Shown: piece after piece, positions 9,198 to 15,793 of the stretch
How the letters are laid out: every line of letters starts with the position of its first letter
How positions within the stretch are numbered: the first letter of the stretch is position 1
Assembly: GCA_000435755.1 (NCBI GenBank)
Contig: FR889081.1
Location: 2,241-24,424, forward strand
DNA from: Clostridium sp. CAG:508
GTDB taxonomy: Bacteria; Bacillota; Clostridia; TANB77; CAG-508
Length of the DNA stretch: 22,184 bases
Reading direction: 5' to 3'
Program-made: the position numbers and the translations under genes
Notes under the pieces: model-generated
Told to the model about the DNA's origin: nothing
Databases searched by the model: none
What the model saw: only the letters and a program-made list of their open reading frames with translations

Positions 9198-11363
9198 CTA
9201 AATTTTTATAATAACCTTTGTACCTTCATAAACTTTAATGCCTTTTTTGGGCACTTGTTCTCTAACTATTGTATTTTCCTTATCCAAGTTTTCAGGTTCA
9301 TTTTCTATTTGTATGTTTAAATTTAAATCCTTTAATATTTTAGTTGCTTCCTTTATCGTTAATCCTTCAACATTTGGAACTTCCACTTGTTTTCTAATAT
9401 CTTCTTCTTTTTCGTCATCTTTATTTAGCTCTAAATATGGTAAAACCTCTGATAACACTTGCCCTCCAACAGGTGCTGCAACCACACCTCCTTGATGACC
9501 TCCTTCTCCTTTTGGATCATATAAAGTCACAAGAACTATTACTGTTGGATCTGATATTGGTGCTACTCCCAAAAATGAAGCAATATATTTATTTGTATTA
9601 ACACCATCTTCTGAAGTTCCGGTTTTTCCTCCTACTCTATATCCTTTTACTTGAGCTCTTTTTCCTGTTCCTAAAGCAACTACTGATTCCATCATATTTA
9701 GCATTTCATCTGCATGTTTTTTTGAAATTACTCTTTCTCCAGTTTTTACAGGAACATCTTTTACTTCTCCTGTTTCACTATTTATAATTTGTTTAACTAC
9801 TCTCGGACTTACTTTCACTCCACCATTTGCAATTGTACTTACTGCTGTTGCAAGTTGTATTGGTGTAATTTCAAATCTTTGACCAAAGGCTATTGTTGCT
9901 AATTCTACTGGTCCAACTTTATCCTCTTTTAGGAATATACTTGTGGCCTCACCTGGAAGGTCTATGCCTGTTCTATCAAGTAATCCATACTTCTTCAAAT
10001 ATTGATAATATGTATGTACTCCCAATTTTTGTCCTAGTCCTATAAATACTGGGTTACATGAATTCATTAGTGCATCTCTCAAAGATTCTGGTCCATGTGG
10101 TCTATAATATCTCCAACATTTAATTCTAACACCTGCTATTTCTATTCCACCTGTACAACAAAATTCTCCTTTTTTATCTGGTGTTGTAATTCCTTCTTGA
10201 AGTGATGCAGATGCTGTAATTAGCTTAAAAACTGATCCTGGTTCATAAGTATCTGTTACTGCTTTATTTCTCCAGAGTGATAACATTGTTTTATTTCTAT
10301 CAGCTTGTGACATACTTGGCCAAGCCTCTTTTAATTCGTCTGTACTCGGTTCAAAAGGTTCATTTAAATTGTAGTTTGGATACCCTGCTATTGCCAAAAC
10401 GTCACCGTTCTTTGGGTTCATTACAACAATATTTCCTCCATCTACACATTTATTGTCAATGCATACTTCTTTTAAATACTTTTCAGCAATTCCTTGAATT
10501 GTAGCATCAATTGTCAATACCAAATCATTTCCGTCTATTGCTTCTACATAATTTTCTCCTGTATTTTGTATATCTCCTCCTGTTGCATCTGTAAGCTTTT
10601 GAATTTTACCTTTTGTTCCTTTTAGTTCATCATCATAAATAGCTTCTATTCCATCTAACCCTTGGTTATCACTTCCTGAAAATCCTATAATTTGTGAAGC
10701 TAAATTATTATATGGATAATATCTTTTTGTGTCTTCATCAATGTTTACACCTGTTGTTATATTATTTTCTTGCAACCATACTCGCAGTTCATCAGCTTTT
10801 TGTTTATCCACTTTTTTTATGATAGTTTCAATTGAACTCCTTTTAGTTACTTTTTTATATACTTTTTCATAATCTAATTCGAATATTTTGCTTAAGGCCT
10901 GAGCAACATTTTCTTTATTTTCCTTTGAAATATTAACTGGGTTTACAGTAACAGTTTCTACAGTACTACTTACAGCTAAAATCGTTTTACCTGTCGCATC
11001 ATATATAGTACCTCTTCTAGGGTTTATGCTTCTATCTAGAGTTTGTTGCACATATGCCTTAGACTGTAATTCTGCTCCCATTCCAAATTGTAGCCATGCA
11101 ATTCTAACAGTTAATACAACTAGCACTAACCATAAAACTATAATTTCATTTCTCATTCTCTTTTTTCTAGAAATACCACTAGTTCTTTCTTCTACTTTTA
11201 TTTTTTCATTTTTTAGCTCTTGTTTAAATTTTTTCTTAATATCTTTTTGTGCTAATTTCTGCTCTTTCTTTATGTTTATAACTTCCTCTTTTTTCTTCTT
11301 TTTCCATTTTAATAACTGCTTTTTATTTATGTTATATCTTAATGATTTATTAGAATTCTTCAT
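9198..11363 (-). CDS. Class B penicillin-binding protein with one PASTA domain (SpoVD/FtsI type)
   Basis: Transpeptidase that cross-links glycan strands made by a SEDS partner, probably the FtsW encoded downstream. Order: a very basic cytoplasmic tail (1-70), one membrane segment (about 73-93), the dimerisation domain starting NPRRGTIYD, and the transpeptidase domain with SVFK (Ser377, Lys380), SCN (435-437) and KTGT (580-583). A single PASTA domain follows (about 660-721). Four to six cysteines lie on the outer side: C301, C306, C402, C403, C416 and C436. C416 and C436 are spaced from the nucleophile much as I remember the redox-active pair of B. subtilis SpoVD. An intrinsic terminator precedes the gene, so it may have separate control. 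It is the only class B PBP in this cluster and could serve division, cortex synthesis or both. Confidence 0.93.
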   Translation of the reverse strand: MKNSNKSLRYNINKKQLLKWKKKKKEEVINIKKEQKLAQKDIKKKFKQELKNEKIKVEERTSGISRKKRMRNEIIVLWLVLVVLTVRIAWLQFGMGAELQSKAYVQQTLDRSINPRRGTIYDATGKTILAVSSTVETVTVNPVNISKENKENVAQALSKIFELDYEKVYKKVTKRSSIETIIKKVDKQKADELRVWLQENNITTGVNIDEDTKRYYPYNNLASQIIGFSGSDNQGLDGIEAIYDDELKGTKGKIQKLTDATGGDIQNTGENYVEAIDGNDLVLTIDATIQGIAEKYLKEVCIDNKCVDGGNIVVMNPKNGDVLAIAGYPNYNLNEPFEPSTDELKEAWPSMSQADRNKTMLSLWRNKAVTDTYEPGSVFKLITASASLQEGITTPDKKGEFCCTGGIEIAGVRIKCWRYYRPHGPESLRDALMNSCNPVFIGLGQKLGVHTYYQYLKKYGLLDRTGIDLPGEATSIFLKEDKVGPVELATIAFGQRFEITPIQLATAVSTIANGGVKVSPRVVKQIINSETGEVKDVPVKTGERVISKKHADEMLNMMESVVALGTGKRAQVKGYRVGGKTGTSEDGVNTNKYIASFLGVAPISDPTVIVLVTLYDPKGEGGHQGGVVAAPVGGQVLSEVLPYLELNKDDEKEEDIRKQVEVPNVEGLTIKEATKILKDLNLNIQIENEPENLDKENTIVREQVPKKGIKVYEGTKVIIKI

Positions 11364-11407
11364 AATCTAAACTCCTATTTTCTCTTCTTATTTTTATTCA
11401 CGTAAAT

Positions 11408-11437
11408 AAAAAAAAGACCAACTCTTTTGAGTTAATC
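11408..11437 (-). terminator. Intrinsic terminator between ftsL and the PBP gene
   Basis: In the minus direction a 9-bp stem (GATTAACTC with GAGTTGGTC, two G-U pairs) closes an AAAA loop and is followed directly by eight Ts. It starts 8 bases past the ftsL stop. It should end or attenuate mraZ-rsmH-ftsL transcription before the PBP-murE-mraY-ftsW-murG-topA block. Confidence 0.75.
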
Positions 11438-11444
11438 CTTTTAA

Positions 11445-11951
11445 TTATTTTATCCAATCTGTAATTGTATTTATTATTTTTTCAAACCAATTTTGCTCTT
11501 CTGTTACCACTACCTGTTCGCTTGCTGTTTCTACATAATCTTCTTTTGGAAGACTAACATATACTTTTTGTGAATCAGATAGTTTTTTCATTCCTAGCAT
11601 ACTAGATGCTGATTTTTCTATATTTGTTAAATTCAAACTAGTTTGAATGTTAATTTCTGTTTGTGCATTTTCTTTTTGAAGTGTGCTTAATTGTTTTTTC
11701 AAACTTTCTTTTTGATTAAAGCTTGCTGTTATAAGTGAGTTTCTATAACTTATGGCAAATAAGATTGCAAAGCCAATAACTATATACATAATAGTTTTTA
11801 CTTCTAATTTTGCTTGTTTTTGAGACTTTTTATTTTTTTGTTTTAATGTAGACGATTTCTTTTTTACATCATCATTTTTTATAGGTTCATATTCTGGTTT
11901 TAATTTTCTAGGGCTAGTCTCATATTGATATTTCATTGGTCTATATGCCAT
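11445..11951 (-). CDS. ftsL: FtsL-like division protein
   Basis: Small bitopic membrane protein of 168 residues. It has a basic cytoplasmic N-terminus (about 1-50, rich in Lys), one membrane segment (TIMYIVIGFAILFAISY, about 53-70), then an extracytoplasmic stretch that looks like a coiled coil (KESLKKQLSTLQKENAQTEI). FtsL joins FtsB/DivIC and FtsQ/DivIB to activate the FtsW-PBP synthase. FtsL sequences diverge strongly, so the call rests on position (between rsmH and the class B PBP), topology and size. The N-terminal extension is longer than in B. subtilis FtsL (about 117 residues). It is followed at once by a terminator. Confidence 0.8.
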   Translation of the reverse strand: MAYRPMKYQYETSPRKLKPEYEPIKNDDVKKKSSTLKQKNKKSQKQAKLEVKTIMYIVIGFAILFAISYRNSLITASFNQKESLKKQLSTLQKENAQTEINIQTSLNLTNIEKSASSMLGMKKLSDSQKVYVSLPKEDYVETASEQVVVTEEQNWFEKIINTITDWIK

Positions 11952-11988
11952 AAGTTCTCACCTCTTTTCTTTTGGTATTTTTAAAATC

Positions 11989-12930
11989 CTATGTGTTTTT
12001 ATCTAATCTTTCAAAAACTCTTACTTTTGCACTTTTGGCTCTAGAGTTTCTTTCTTGTTCTTCTTGTGTTGCTATAATTGGTTTTTTATTTATTATTTTT
12101 CCCCAAGATTCATAATTGCACACACAATATGGTAATTCGCTTGGACAAGTACATTTTCCTTGTAAATCTACCATAGCATTTTTTACTGCTCTATCTTCTA
12201 ATGAATGGAATGTTATTACTACTAATCTTCCTCCTTGTTTTAAGCAATAAACACTATTTTTTATGGTTTCATATAATGGAGCGATTTCATTGTTTACTTC
12301 AATTCTAATAGCTTGAAATGTTCTTTTTGCAGGATGTCCATCCTTTTGCATAGCTCTTGGTATAGAATTTTCTATTATTTGTACTAGCTCTTTTGTTGTT
12401 TCAATTGGCTTTTCTTCACGGAATTTACAGATATTTTTAGCTATTTGTCTGCTAAATCTTTCTTCTCCATATTCCCATATTATATTTGCCAACTTTTCCT
12501 CTGTATAAGTATTTACTACATCTTTAGCTGTTATTCCACTTGATGTGTCCATTCTCATATCTAGTTTACCGTCTCCTATGTAGCTAAAACCCCTTGCTCT
12601 TTCGTCTAACTGATATGACGAAACTCCTAAATCTAATAAAATACCATCAACTTTATCTATATTAAGTTCATCTAATATTTGCCTTATATCATCATGATTT
12701 CCATGAACATAACTTACATTTTTATATTTTTCTAATCTTTTTGAGGCAGCTTTTAATGCTTCCTCATCCCTATCAATTCCAATTAGTTTTCCATTTTCTG
12801 ATAGATTTTTTAAAATTTCTTCACTATGTCCAGCTCCACCCAATGTACCATCTACATAAATACCATCTTTTTTTATTTCAAGTGCTTGTATACATTCTTT
12901 TAATAAAACTGGTTCATGTTTAAATTCCAT
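11989..12930 (-). CDS. rsmH: 16S rRNA (cytosine1402-N4)-methyltransferase
   Basis: SAM-dependent methyltransferase acting on C1402 of 16S rRNA in the P site. It has the family N-terminus HEPVLLKEC, the SAM-binding loop DGTLGGAGHSEEIL (about 28-41), DGILLDLGVSSYQLD, and the C-terminal VITFHSLEDRAVK and RAKSAKVRVFERL. At 313 residues it is full length. The AAAGGA ribosome binding site is somewhat far (about 13 bases) from the ATG at 12930. A 384-bp gap with an unusual repeat array separates it from mraZ, far longer than the usual short spacing in this operon. Confidence 0.97.
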   Translation of the reverse strand: MEFKHEPVLLKECIQALEIKKDGIYVDGTLGGAGHSEEILKNLSENGKLIGIDRDEEALKAASKRLEKYKNVSYVHGNHDDIRQILDELNIDKVDGILLDLGVSSYQLDERARGFSYIGDGKLDMRMDTSSGITAKDVVNTYTEEKLANIIWEYGEERFSRQIAKNICKFREEKPIETTKELVQIIENSIPRAMQKDGHPAKRTFQAIRIEVNNEIAPLYETIKNSVYCLKQGGRLVVITFHSLEDRAVKNAMVDLQGKCTCPSELPYCVCNYESWGKIINKKPIIATQEEQERNSRAKSAKVRVFERLDKNT

Positions 12931-12984
12931 CTGTTTTGTATAATCCTTTCACTGGCATAGTTCTATCTCTAAAATAGCATAATA

Positions 12985-13007
12985 AGTTGGTATGATTTAT
13001 ACCAACT
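12985..13007. repeat. Perfect 9-bp hairpin in the mraZ-rsmH gap
   Basis: AGTTGGTAT pairs with ATACCAACT around a GATTT loop. Neither direction has a convincing T-run, so it may be an operator or an RNA processing or stabilising stem upstream of rsmH rather than a terminator. Confidence 0.5.
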
Positions 13008-13020
13008 ATTATGTTTTTAT

Positions 13021-13312
13021 TTTAGTATTTTTTCTTTTGTGTTTTTCATGGTTTTTAACCTTCTTTTGTAGGGTATGGAAATTTTTCAAACAATCTTTAG
13101 TAAATTTATATTTTTCACTTTAGTTATTTAAATATTTTTTCTTTTGAAATTAAAATCTTTTGTAAGACCTTATTTCATTTATCTTTAGTAAAGTTTATCT
13201 TTTGTAGGTATCTAATCTTTAGTATAATTTATCTTTTGTATGATTTTTTCTTTAGTAAGTTTAATCTTTTGTATCTTTAAAATTTTCTTTTGTGCTTATA
13301 TAGACTTTTGCA
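13021..13312. repeat. Array of TCTTTWGTA boxes filling the mraZ-rsmH gap
   Basis: The core (13182-13273) holds three copies of a 25-bp unit, TCTTTAGTA-N7-TCTTTTGTA, separated by 9 and 8 bp. Boxes start at 13182, 13198, 13216, 13232, 13249 and 13265, so two variants alternate every 16-18 bp. Exact boxes outside the core start at 13062, 13094 and 13156; degenerate ones start at 13033, 13117, 13140, 13286 and 13304. The seven-base spacers are AT-rich and alike (aagttta, taattta, agtttaa). On the minus strand, the sense strand of this operon, the boxes read TACAAAAGA and TACTAAAGA. No ORF or ribosome binding pattern explains them. They look like a protein-binding array, but this is inference. Confidence 0.75.
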
Positions 13313-13314
13313 AG

Positions 13315-13746
13315 TTATATACCAAGCATTGTCATATTTTCTGCTATTTCATCTGCTGAAATATTTTCGTCACTATTATAAGATTTCCATTTTTCTTTAT
13401 CCCAAATTTCAATTCTAGTACCTACACCAATTATTACTGTGTCTTTTTCTAATTTTGCATATTCACGTAAGTTACTTGTAATTAAAAATCTACCTTGTTT
13501 ATCAATTTCACATTCTATTGCGCCTGATAAGAAAAATCTTACGAAATCTCTGGCATTTTTGTTTGTAAGTGGAAGTGTTTTTAGTTTTTCTTCGAAGTTA
13601 GCCCATTCTGTTTGTGAGAAGCCAAATAGACATTTGTCTAGGCCTTTGGTTATTATGAATTTTTCGCCCATATCTTCTCTAATTTTTGAAGGTAGTATCA
13701 ATCTGCCTTTAGCATCTAGAGAATGCTCATATTCACCTATTAACAC
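13315..13746 (-). CDS. mraZ: Transcriptional regulator MraZ
   Basis: First gene of the dcw cluster; a ring-forming DNA-binding protein with two SpoVT/AbrB-like repeats. The first repeat shows GEYEHSLDAKGRLILPSKIRE (about 4-24), the second ECEIDKQGRFLITSNLREYA (about 75-94). At 143 residues it is normal. The start is GTG at 13746, preceded by AGGTGA at a good distance and giving the family N-terminus MLIGEYEH. Three direct AAGTGG boxes with 10-bp period sit between its promoter and the start, the expected layout for autorepression. A 384-bp repeat-rich region follows before rsmH. Confidence 0.96.
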   Translation of the reverse strand: MLIGEYEHSLDAKGRLILPSKIREDMGEKFIITKGLDKCLFGFSQTEWANFEEKLKTLPLTNKNARDFVRFFLSGAIECEIDKQGRFLITSNLREYAKLEKDTVIIGVGTRIEIWDKEKWKSYNSDENISADEIAENMTMLGI

Positions 13747-13773
13747 TTTTACTCACCTCGCTAACATTTTGTT

Positions 13774-13799
13774 CCACTTTCTACCACTTCTCTCCACTT
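13774..13799 (-). promoter_or_regulatory. MraZ operator: three AAGTGG repeats
   Basis: CCACTT occurs at 13774, 13784 and 13794 on the plus strand, that is AAGTGG three times on the minus strand with exactly 10-bp spacing. MraZ is known to bind short direct repeats (GTG-containing boxes) upstream of its own gene. The first box starts about 8 bp after the -10 element, so a bound ring would cover the transcription start. Confidence 0.85.
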
Positions 13800-13806
13800 C
13801 AATTAG

Positions 13807-13835
13807 ATTTTAATATAAGATATTAAAAATATCAA
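13807..13835 (-). promoter_or_regulatory. SigA-type promoter of mraZ and the dcw cluster
   Basis: On the minus strand TTGATA (13835-13830), a 17-bp spacer and TAAAAT (13812-13807). The spacing is ideal and the position, between the fic terminator and the MraZ boxes, supports it. Confidence 0.8.
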
Positions 13836-13870
13836 GTGTTTTTTGAAAAAAAGTTAAAATTTTTTTAAAT

Positions 13871-13913
13871 AAAAAGGTGATGTTGAGAATAAATATCTCA
13901 ACGTCACCTTTTT
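13871..13913 (-). terminator. Terminator of the fic gene
   Basis: A stem of about 18 bp (AAAAAGGTGA-T-GTTGAGA against its complement, one G-U pair) closes a 7-base loop and is followed in the minus direction by TTTTTATTT. It isolates the dcw promoter from the fic unit. The near symmetry makes it usable in both directions. Confidence 0.85.
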
Positions 13914-13924
13914 GTTTAGTAATT

Positions 13925-14512
13925 TTATTGTTTTTCTAACATTTCTTCTATAATTTTTTCTAGATCAGTAGTATCTATAACTGACTTTATACTTGCATTC
14001 AGTACTTCTTGTGGTGGTGTATTTTTTAAGTTTAAAACATATCCATTTTTTAAAGCTAATTGCCTAATGAATTCTCTGTTTGTTCTTCCATTTCCTTCTC
14101 TAAATGGATGTAAAACATTTAGTTCTGACAAATAATATGCTAACCTTTTTGCTAGTTCCTGTTTTGAAAGTCCAGCTAGAAAGTTTTCTTGTTTTAATTC
14201 ATTCAAAAGTCTATCTAATTCTGGTTCAATATATTCAAAACTTGCAAATCTAAACTCACCTTTTCCAATATTCTCTTCTCTAAATTCACCTGCAAATGGA
14301 TAGATGTCTTCAAATAAATATTTGTGAATTGAAATATAATGCTTTTTATCGAAATCACCCGTAATTCCTTTTATTCTTAAACCTAAGGATTTGGCTGCAG
14401 TGATTTTAGCCTCATATTTTTCTAGTTGTTTATAATCTCTAATATCTAATTTATTTTTTAAAGTTCCACTATTTTCATAGCAATATTTTGAACCCTCATA
14501 CAAATTTCTCAT
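13925..14512 (-). CDS. fic: Fic-domain toxin (AMP transferase)
   Basis: Fic proteins usually transfer AMP from ATP to a hydroxyl side chain of a target protein. The motif HPFREGNGRTNR (catalytic His near residue 135) matches HPFx[D/E]GNGRxxR in full, so the enzyme looks active. YPFAGEFREENIGKGEFRFA supplies the flap that holds the target strand. I place the start at ATG 14512 (MRNLYEGSKY), which has GGGAG 6 bases upstream, rather than at the longer ATG at 14527. The length is then 195 residues. No inhibitory helix is seen in the protein itself, which fits a class I Fic controlled by a separate antitoxin, and such a small gene lies just upstream. Its target (often gyrase/topoisomerase IV) is unknown here. 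Confidence 0.92.
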   Translation of the reverse strand: MRNLYEGSKYCYENSGTLKNKLDIRDYKQLEKYEAKITAAKSLGLRIKGITGDFDKKHYISIHKYLFEDIYPFAGEFREENIGKGEFRFASFEYIEPELDRLLNELKQENFLAGLSKQELAKRLAYYLSELNVLHPFREGNGRTNREFIRQLALKNGYVLNLKNTPPQEVLNASIKSVIDTTDLEKIIEEMLEKQ

Positions 14513-14555
14513 ATTATCTCCCACCATTTCTTAAGATGAGTTTAAAGTAAAAATT

Positions 14556-14583
14556 AAAAGTTGTCAATATTTTGACAACTTTT
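14556..14583 (-). terminator. Terminator/attenuator between antitoxin and fic
   Basis: A perfect 12-bp stem (AAAAGTTGTCAA with its complement) closes a 4-base loop, 3 bases after the antitoxin stop. In the minus direction it ends CTTTTAATTTTTAC. Partial termination here would give more antitoxin than toxin message. Confidence 0.75.
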
Positions 14584-14586
14584 ACA

Positions 14587-14751
14587 TTAGATTTGTTCTT
14601 TTATCATATTTATTAATTCTGGCATTGCCACTTCATTTTCTGCTAACATTCTATACATATTAACATCATTCTCTGTTATATCCATTCCTTCAATTGCTAA
14701 ATCATTTTTTATATTATCTATATTAAATTTAAAAATTTCTTCATTAAACAT
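14587..14751 (-). CDS. VbhA-like Fic antitoxin (54 residues)
   Basis: Small gene directly upstream of fic. ATG at 14751 follows a perfect AGGAGG, and the stop is at 14587. The protein (MFNEEIFKFN... to ...MIKEQI) contains NDLAIEGMDITENDV. This resembles the inhibitory helix of class I Fic antitoxins, consensus [S/T]xxxE[G/N]: Glu21-Gly22 are present, but the upstream Ser/Thr is replaced by Asp17 (Asn16 next to it). The second half, ENDVNMYRMLAENEV, fits the second helix of VbhA-type proteins. In the family the helix glutamate blocks the ATP gamma-phosphate site of Fic. The gene's position, ribosome binding site and promoter support it; homology is by pattern only. Confidence 0.78.
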   Translation of the reverse strand: MFNEEIFKFNIDNIKNDLAIEGMDITENDVNMYRMLAENEVAMPELINMIKEQI

Positions 14752-14800
14752 CTTTTTATCCTCCTATTCGGATATTTGGTTTTTCAAACCCTACAATACT

Positions 14801-14830
14801 ATTATACCACAAAATCACCAAAAAGTACAG
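14801..14830 (-). promoter_or_regulatory. Promoter of the antitoxin-fic unit
   Basis: The minus strand shows an extended -10, TGGTATAAT (TATAAT at 14806-14801), with only a weak -35 (TGTACT) 17 bp upstream. It sits about 50 bp upstream of the antitoxin ATG and overlaps the sortase terminator hairpin. Confidence 0.65.
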
Positions 14831-14845
14831 CTTTTTAGTGATTTT
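14811..14845 (-). terminator. Terminator of the sortase gene
   Basis: A 15-position stem with one mismatch (AAAATCAC-C-AAAAAG against CTTTTT-A-GTGATTTT) closes a TACAG loop shortly after the sortase stop. The stem ends in TTTT, with no longer U-run. Confidence 0.65.
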
Positions 14846-14863
14846 TGGGTTATTTTTTTTATA

Positions 14864-15616
14864 TTATACTTGTCTTAATTTTACTACTAGTCTTTGTTTT
14901 CCACCATTTGTACAAGTAATTAATGTAAGTTCTTTTCTACCATCTGTCAATTGACTGGTACATCTTGTATCTGTTGGTTCTACAACATATTTGTTGTATA
15001 CCTGATATTTAAGAGTATTTCCTGATAAATCTGTTAATTCTGCTTTATCTCCATTTTTTAATTTATGTAACTTTCCAAACATTTTACCATTTTCATAATA
15101 ATGTCCTACTATGCAATAATTTCCTACTTCATTTGGTTGTGGGCCCCAGTATTTATTTAAGGATACAAATAATAATGCATCTGAAGTTGCTGAAAGCACT
15201 GGATATTCAATGTTTATTTTAGGGATTTTTAAGATTGCTTCTGTTGTATATTTCACCCCATCTTTTGATGTATATGTTTTGGTATCAATTTTAGTGTTAT
15301 TGGTTTTCGTTTGATTATTATTTTGGTTTTCTGTTTTATCCTCGTTATCTTCTTGAGTTCCTGGTACCTCAAGAATAACAACAATTTTATCATTTTCATC
15401 TTTTTTTACTGTATTATCAACTTGTTCTTTAATTTCAGCAAGTATTTCCTTTGATACCTCTTCACTTTTATTTCTATCATATTCGGCATATATGTAATAG
15501 GAAAATAGAAGACATATTAAAAAAACTGATAGAAAAAGTTCAATCTTATATATACGCTTTTTTCTTTTCAGTTCTGGAGTCACATATAGTTTTTCTGTTA
15601 CTAATATCTGATTCAC
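14864..15616 (-). CDS. Sortase (class D-like transpeptidase)
   Basis: Membrane-anchored cysteine transpeptidase that would cleave a C-terminal sorting signal and attach the protein to peptidoglycan or a pilus. One membrane segment (about 24-45) is followed by an Asn/Thr/Lys linker (about 85-120) and the sortase barrel. Catalytic residues visible: His172 in CIVGHYYENGKMF, Cys235 in TLITCT and Arg242 in KQRLVV. The TLITC motif and the FGKLHKLKNGD segment suggest class D. The start is a GTG at 15616, with GGGAGG about 10 bases upstream. No LPxTG-type substrate is encoded in the window, so the sortase acts on proteins from elsewhere. Confidence 0.9.
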   Translation of the reverse strand: MNQILVTEKLYVTPELKRKKRIYKIELFLSVFLICLLFSYYIYAEYDRNKSEEVSKEILAEIKEQVDNTVKKDENDKIVVILEVPGTQEDNEDKTENQNNNQTKTNNTKIDTKTYTSKDGVKYTTEAILKIPKINIEYPVLSATSDALLFVSLNKYWGPQPNEVGNYCIVGHYYENGKMFGKLHKLKNGDKAELTDLSGNTLKYQVYNKYVVEPTDTRCTSQLTDGRKELTLITCTNGGKQRLVVKLRQV

Positions 15617-15654
15617 TTCAAAATATCCTCCCTCATTTTAATATATACAATAAT

Positions 15655-15683
15655 AGTATAACATATTTTTTCAATATGCACAA
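15655..15683 (-). promoter_or_regulatory. Promoter of the sortase gene
   Basis: The minus strand has TTGTGC, a 17-bp spacer and TATACT with an upstream TG (extended -10). The start codon lies about 40 bp downstream. Confidence 0.55.
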
Positions 15684-15723
15684 TTACTTCTCCAAATTTA
15701 TTTTCAAATATATTTATTGTGTA

Positions 15724-15752
15724 TTGAAATTATGCAATATTTATAATATACT
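15724..15752 (+). promoter_or_regulatory. Promoter of the 212-residue membrane protein gene
   Basis: TTGAAA, a 17-bp spacer and TATACT on the plus strand, about 40 bp before the start codon and divergent from the sortase promoter. Confidence 0.65.
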
Positions 15753-15793
15753 AATGGTAATAATTAGCAATTTATTTTAATTGAAAGGTAAAA

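Noticed and set aside
13021..13312. CRISPR array or DnaA-box origin for the TCTTTWGTA repeats
   Set aside because: Units are 9 bp with 7-9 bp AT-rich spacers, far too short for CRISPR, and the boxes do not match the DnaA consensus TTATCCACA.
13744..13748. A fourth MraZ box at the mraZ start codon (CACTT)
   Set aside because: It is out of the 10-bp phase of the other three (31 bp away) and lacks the second C; probably chance.
14512..14527. Longer Fic start (MVGDN) at 14527
   Set aside because: The GGGAG ribosome binding site lies between 14527 and 14512, so ATG 14512 is the likely start.
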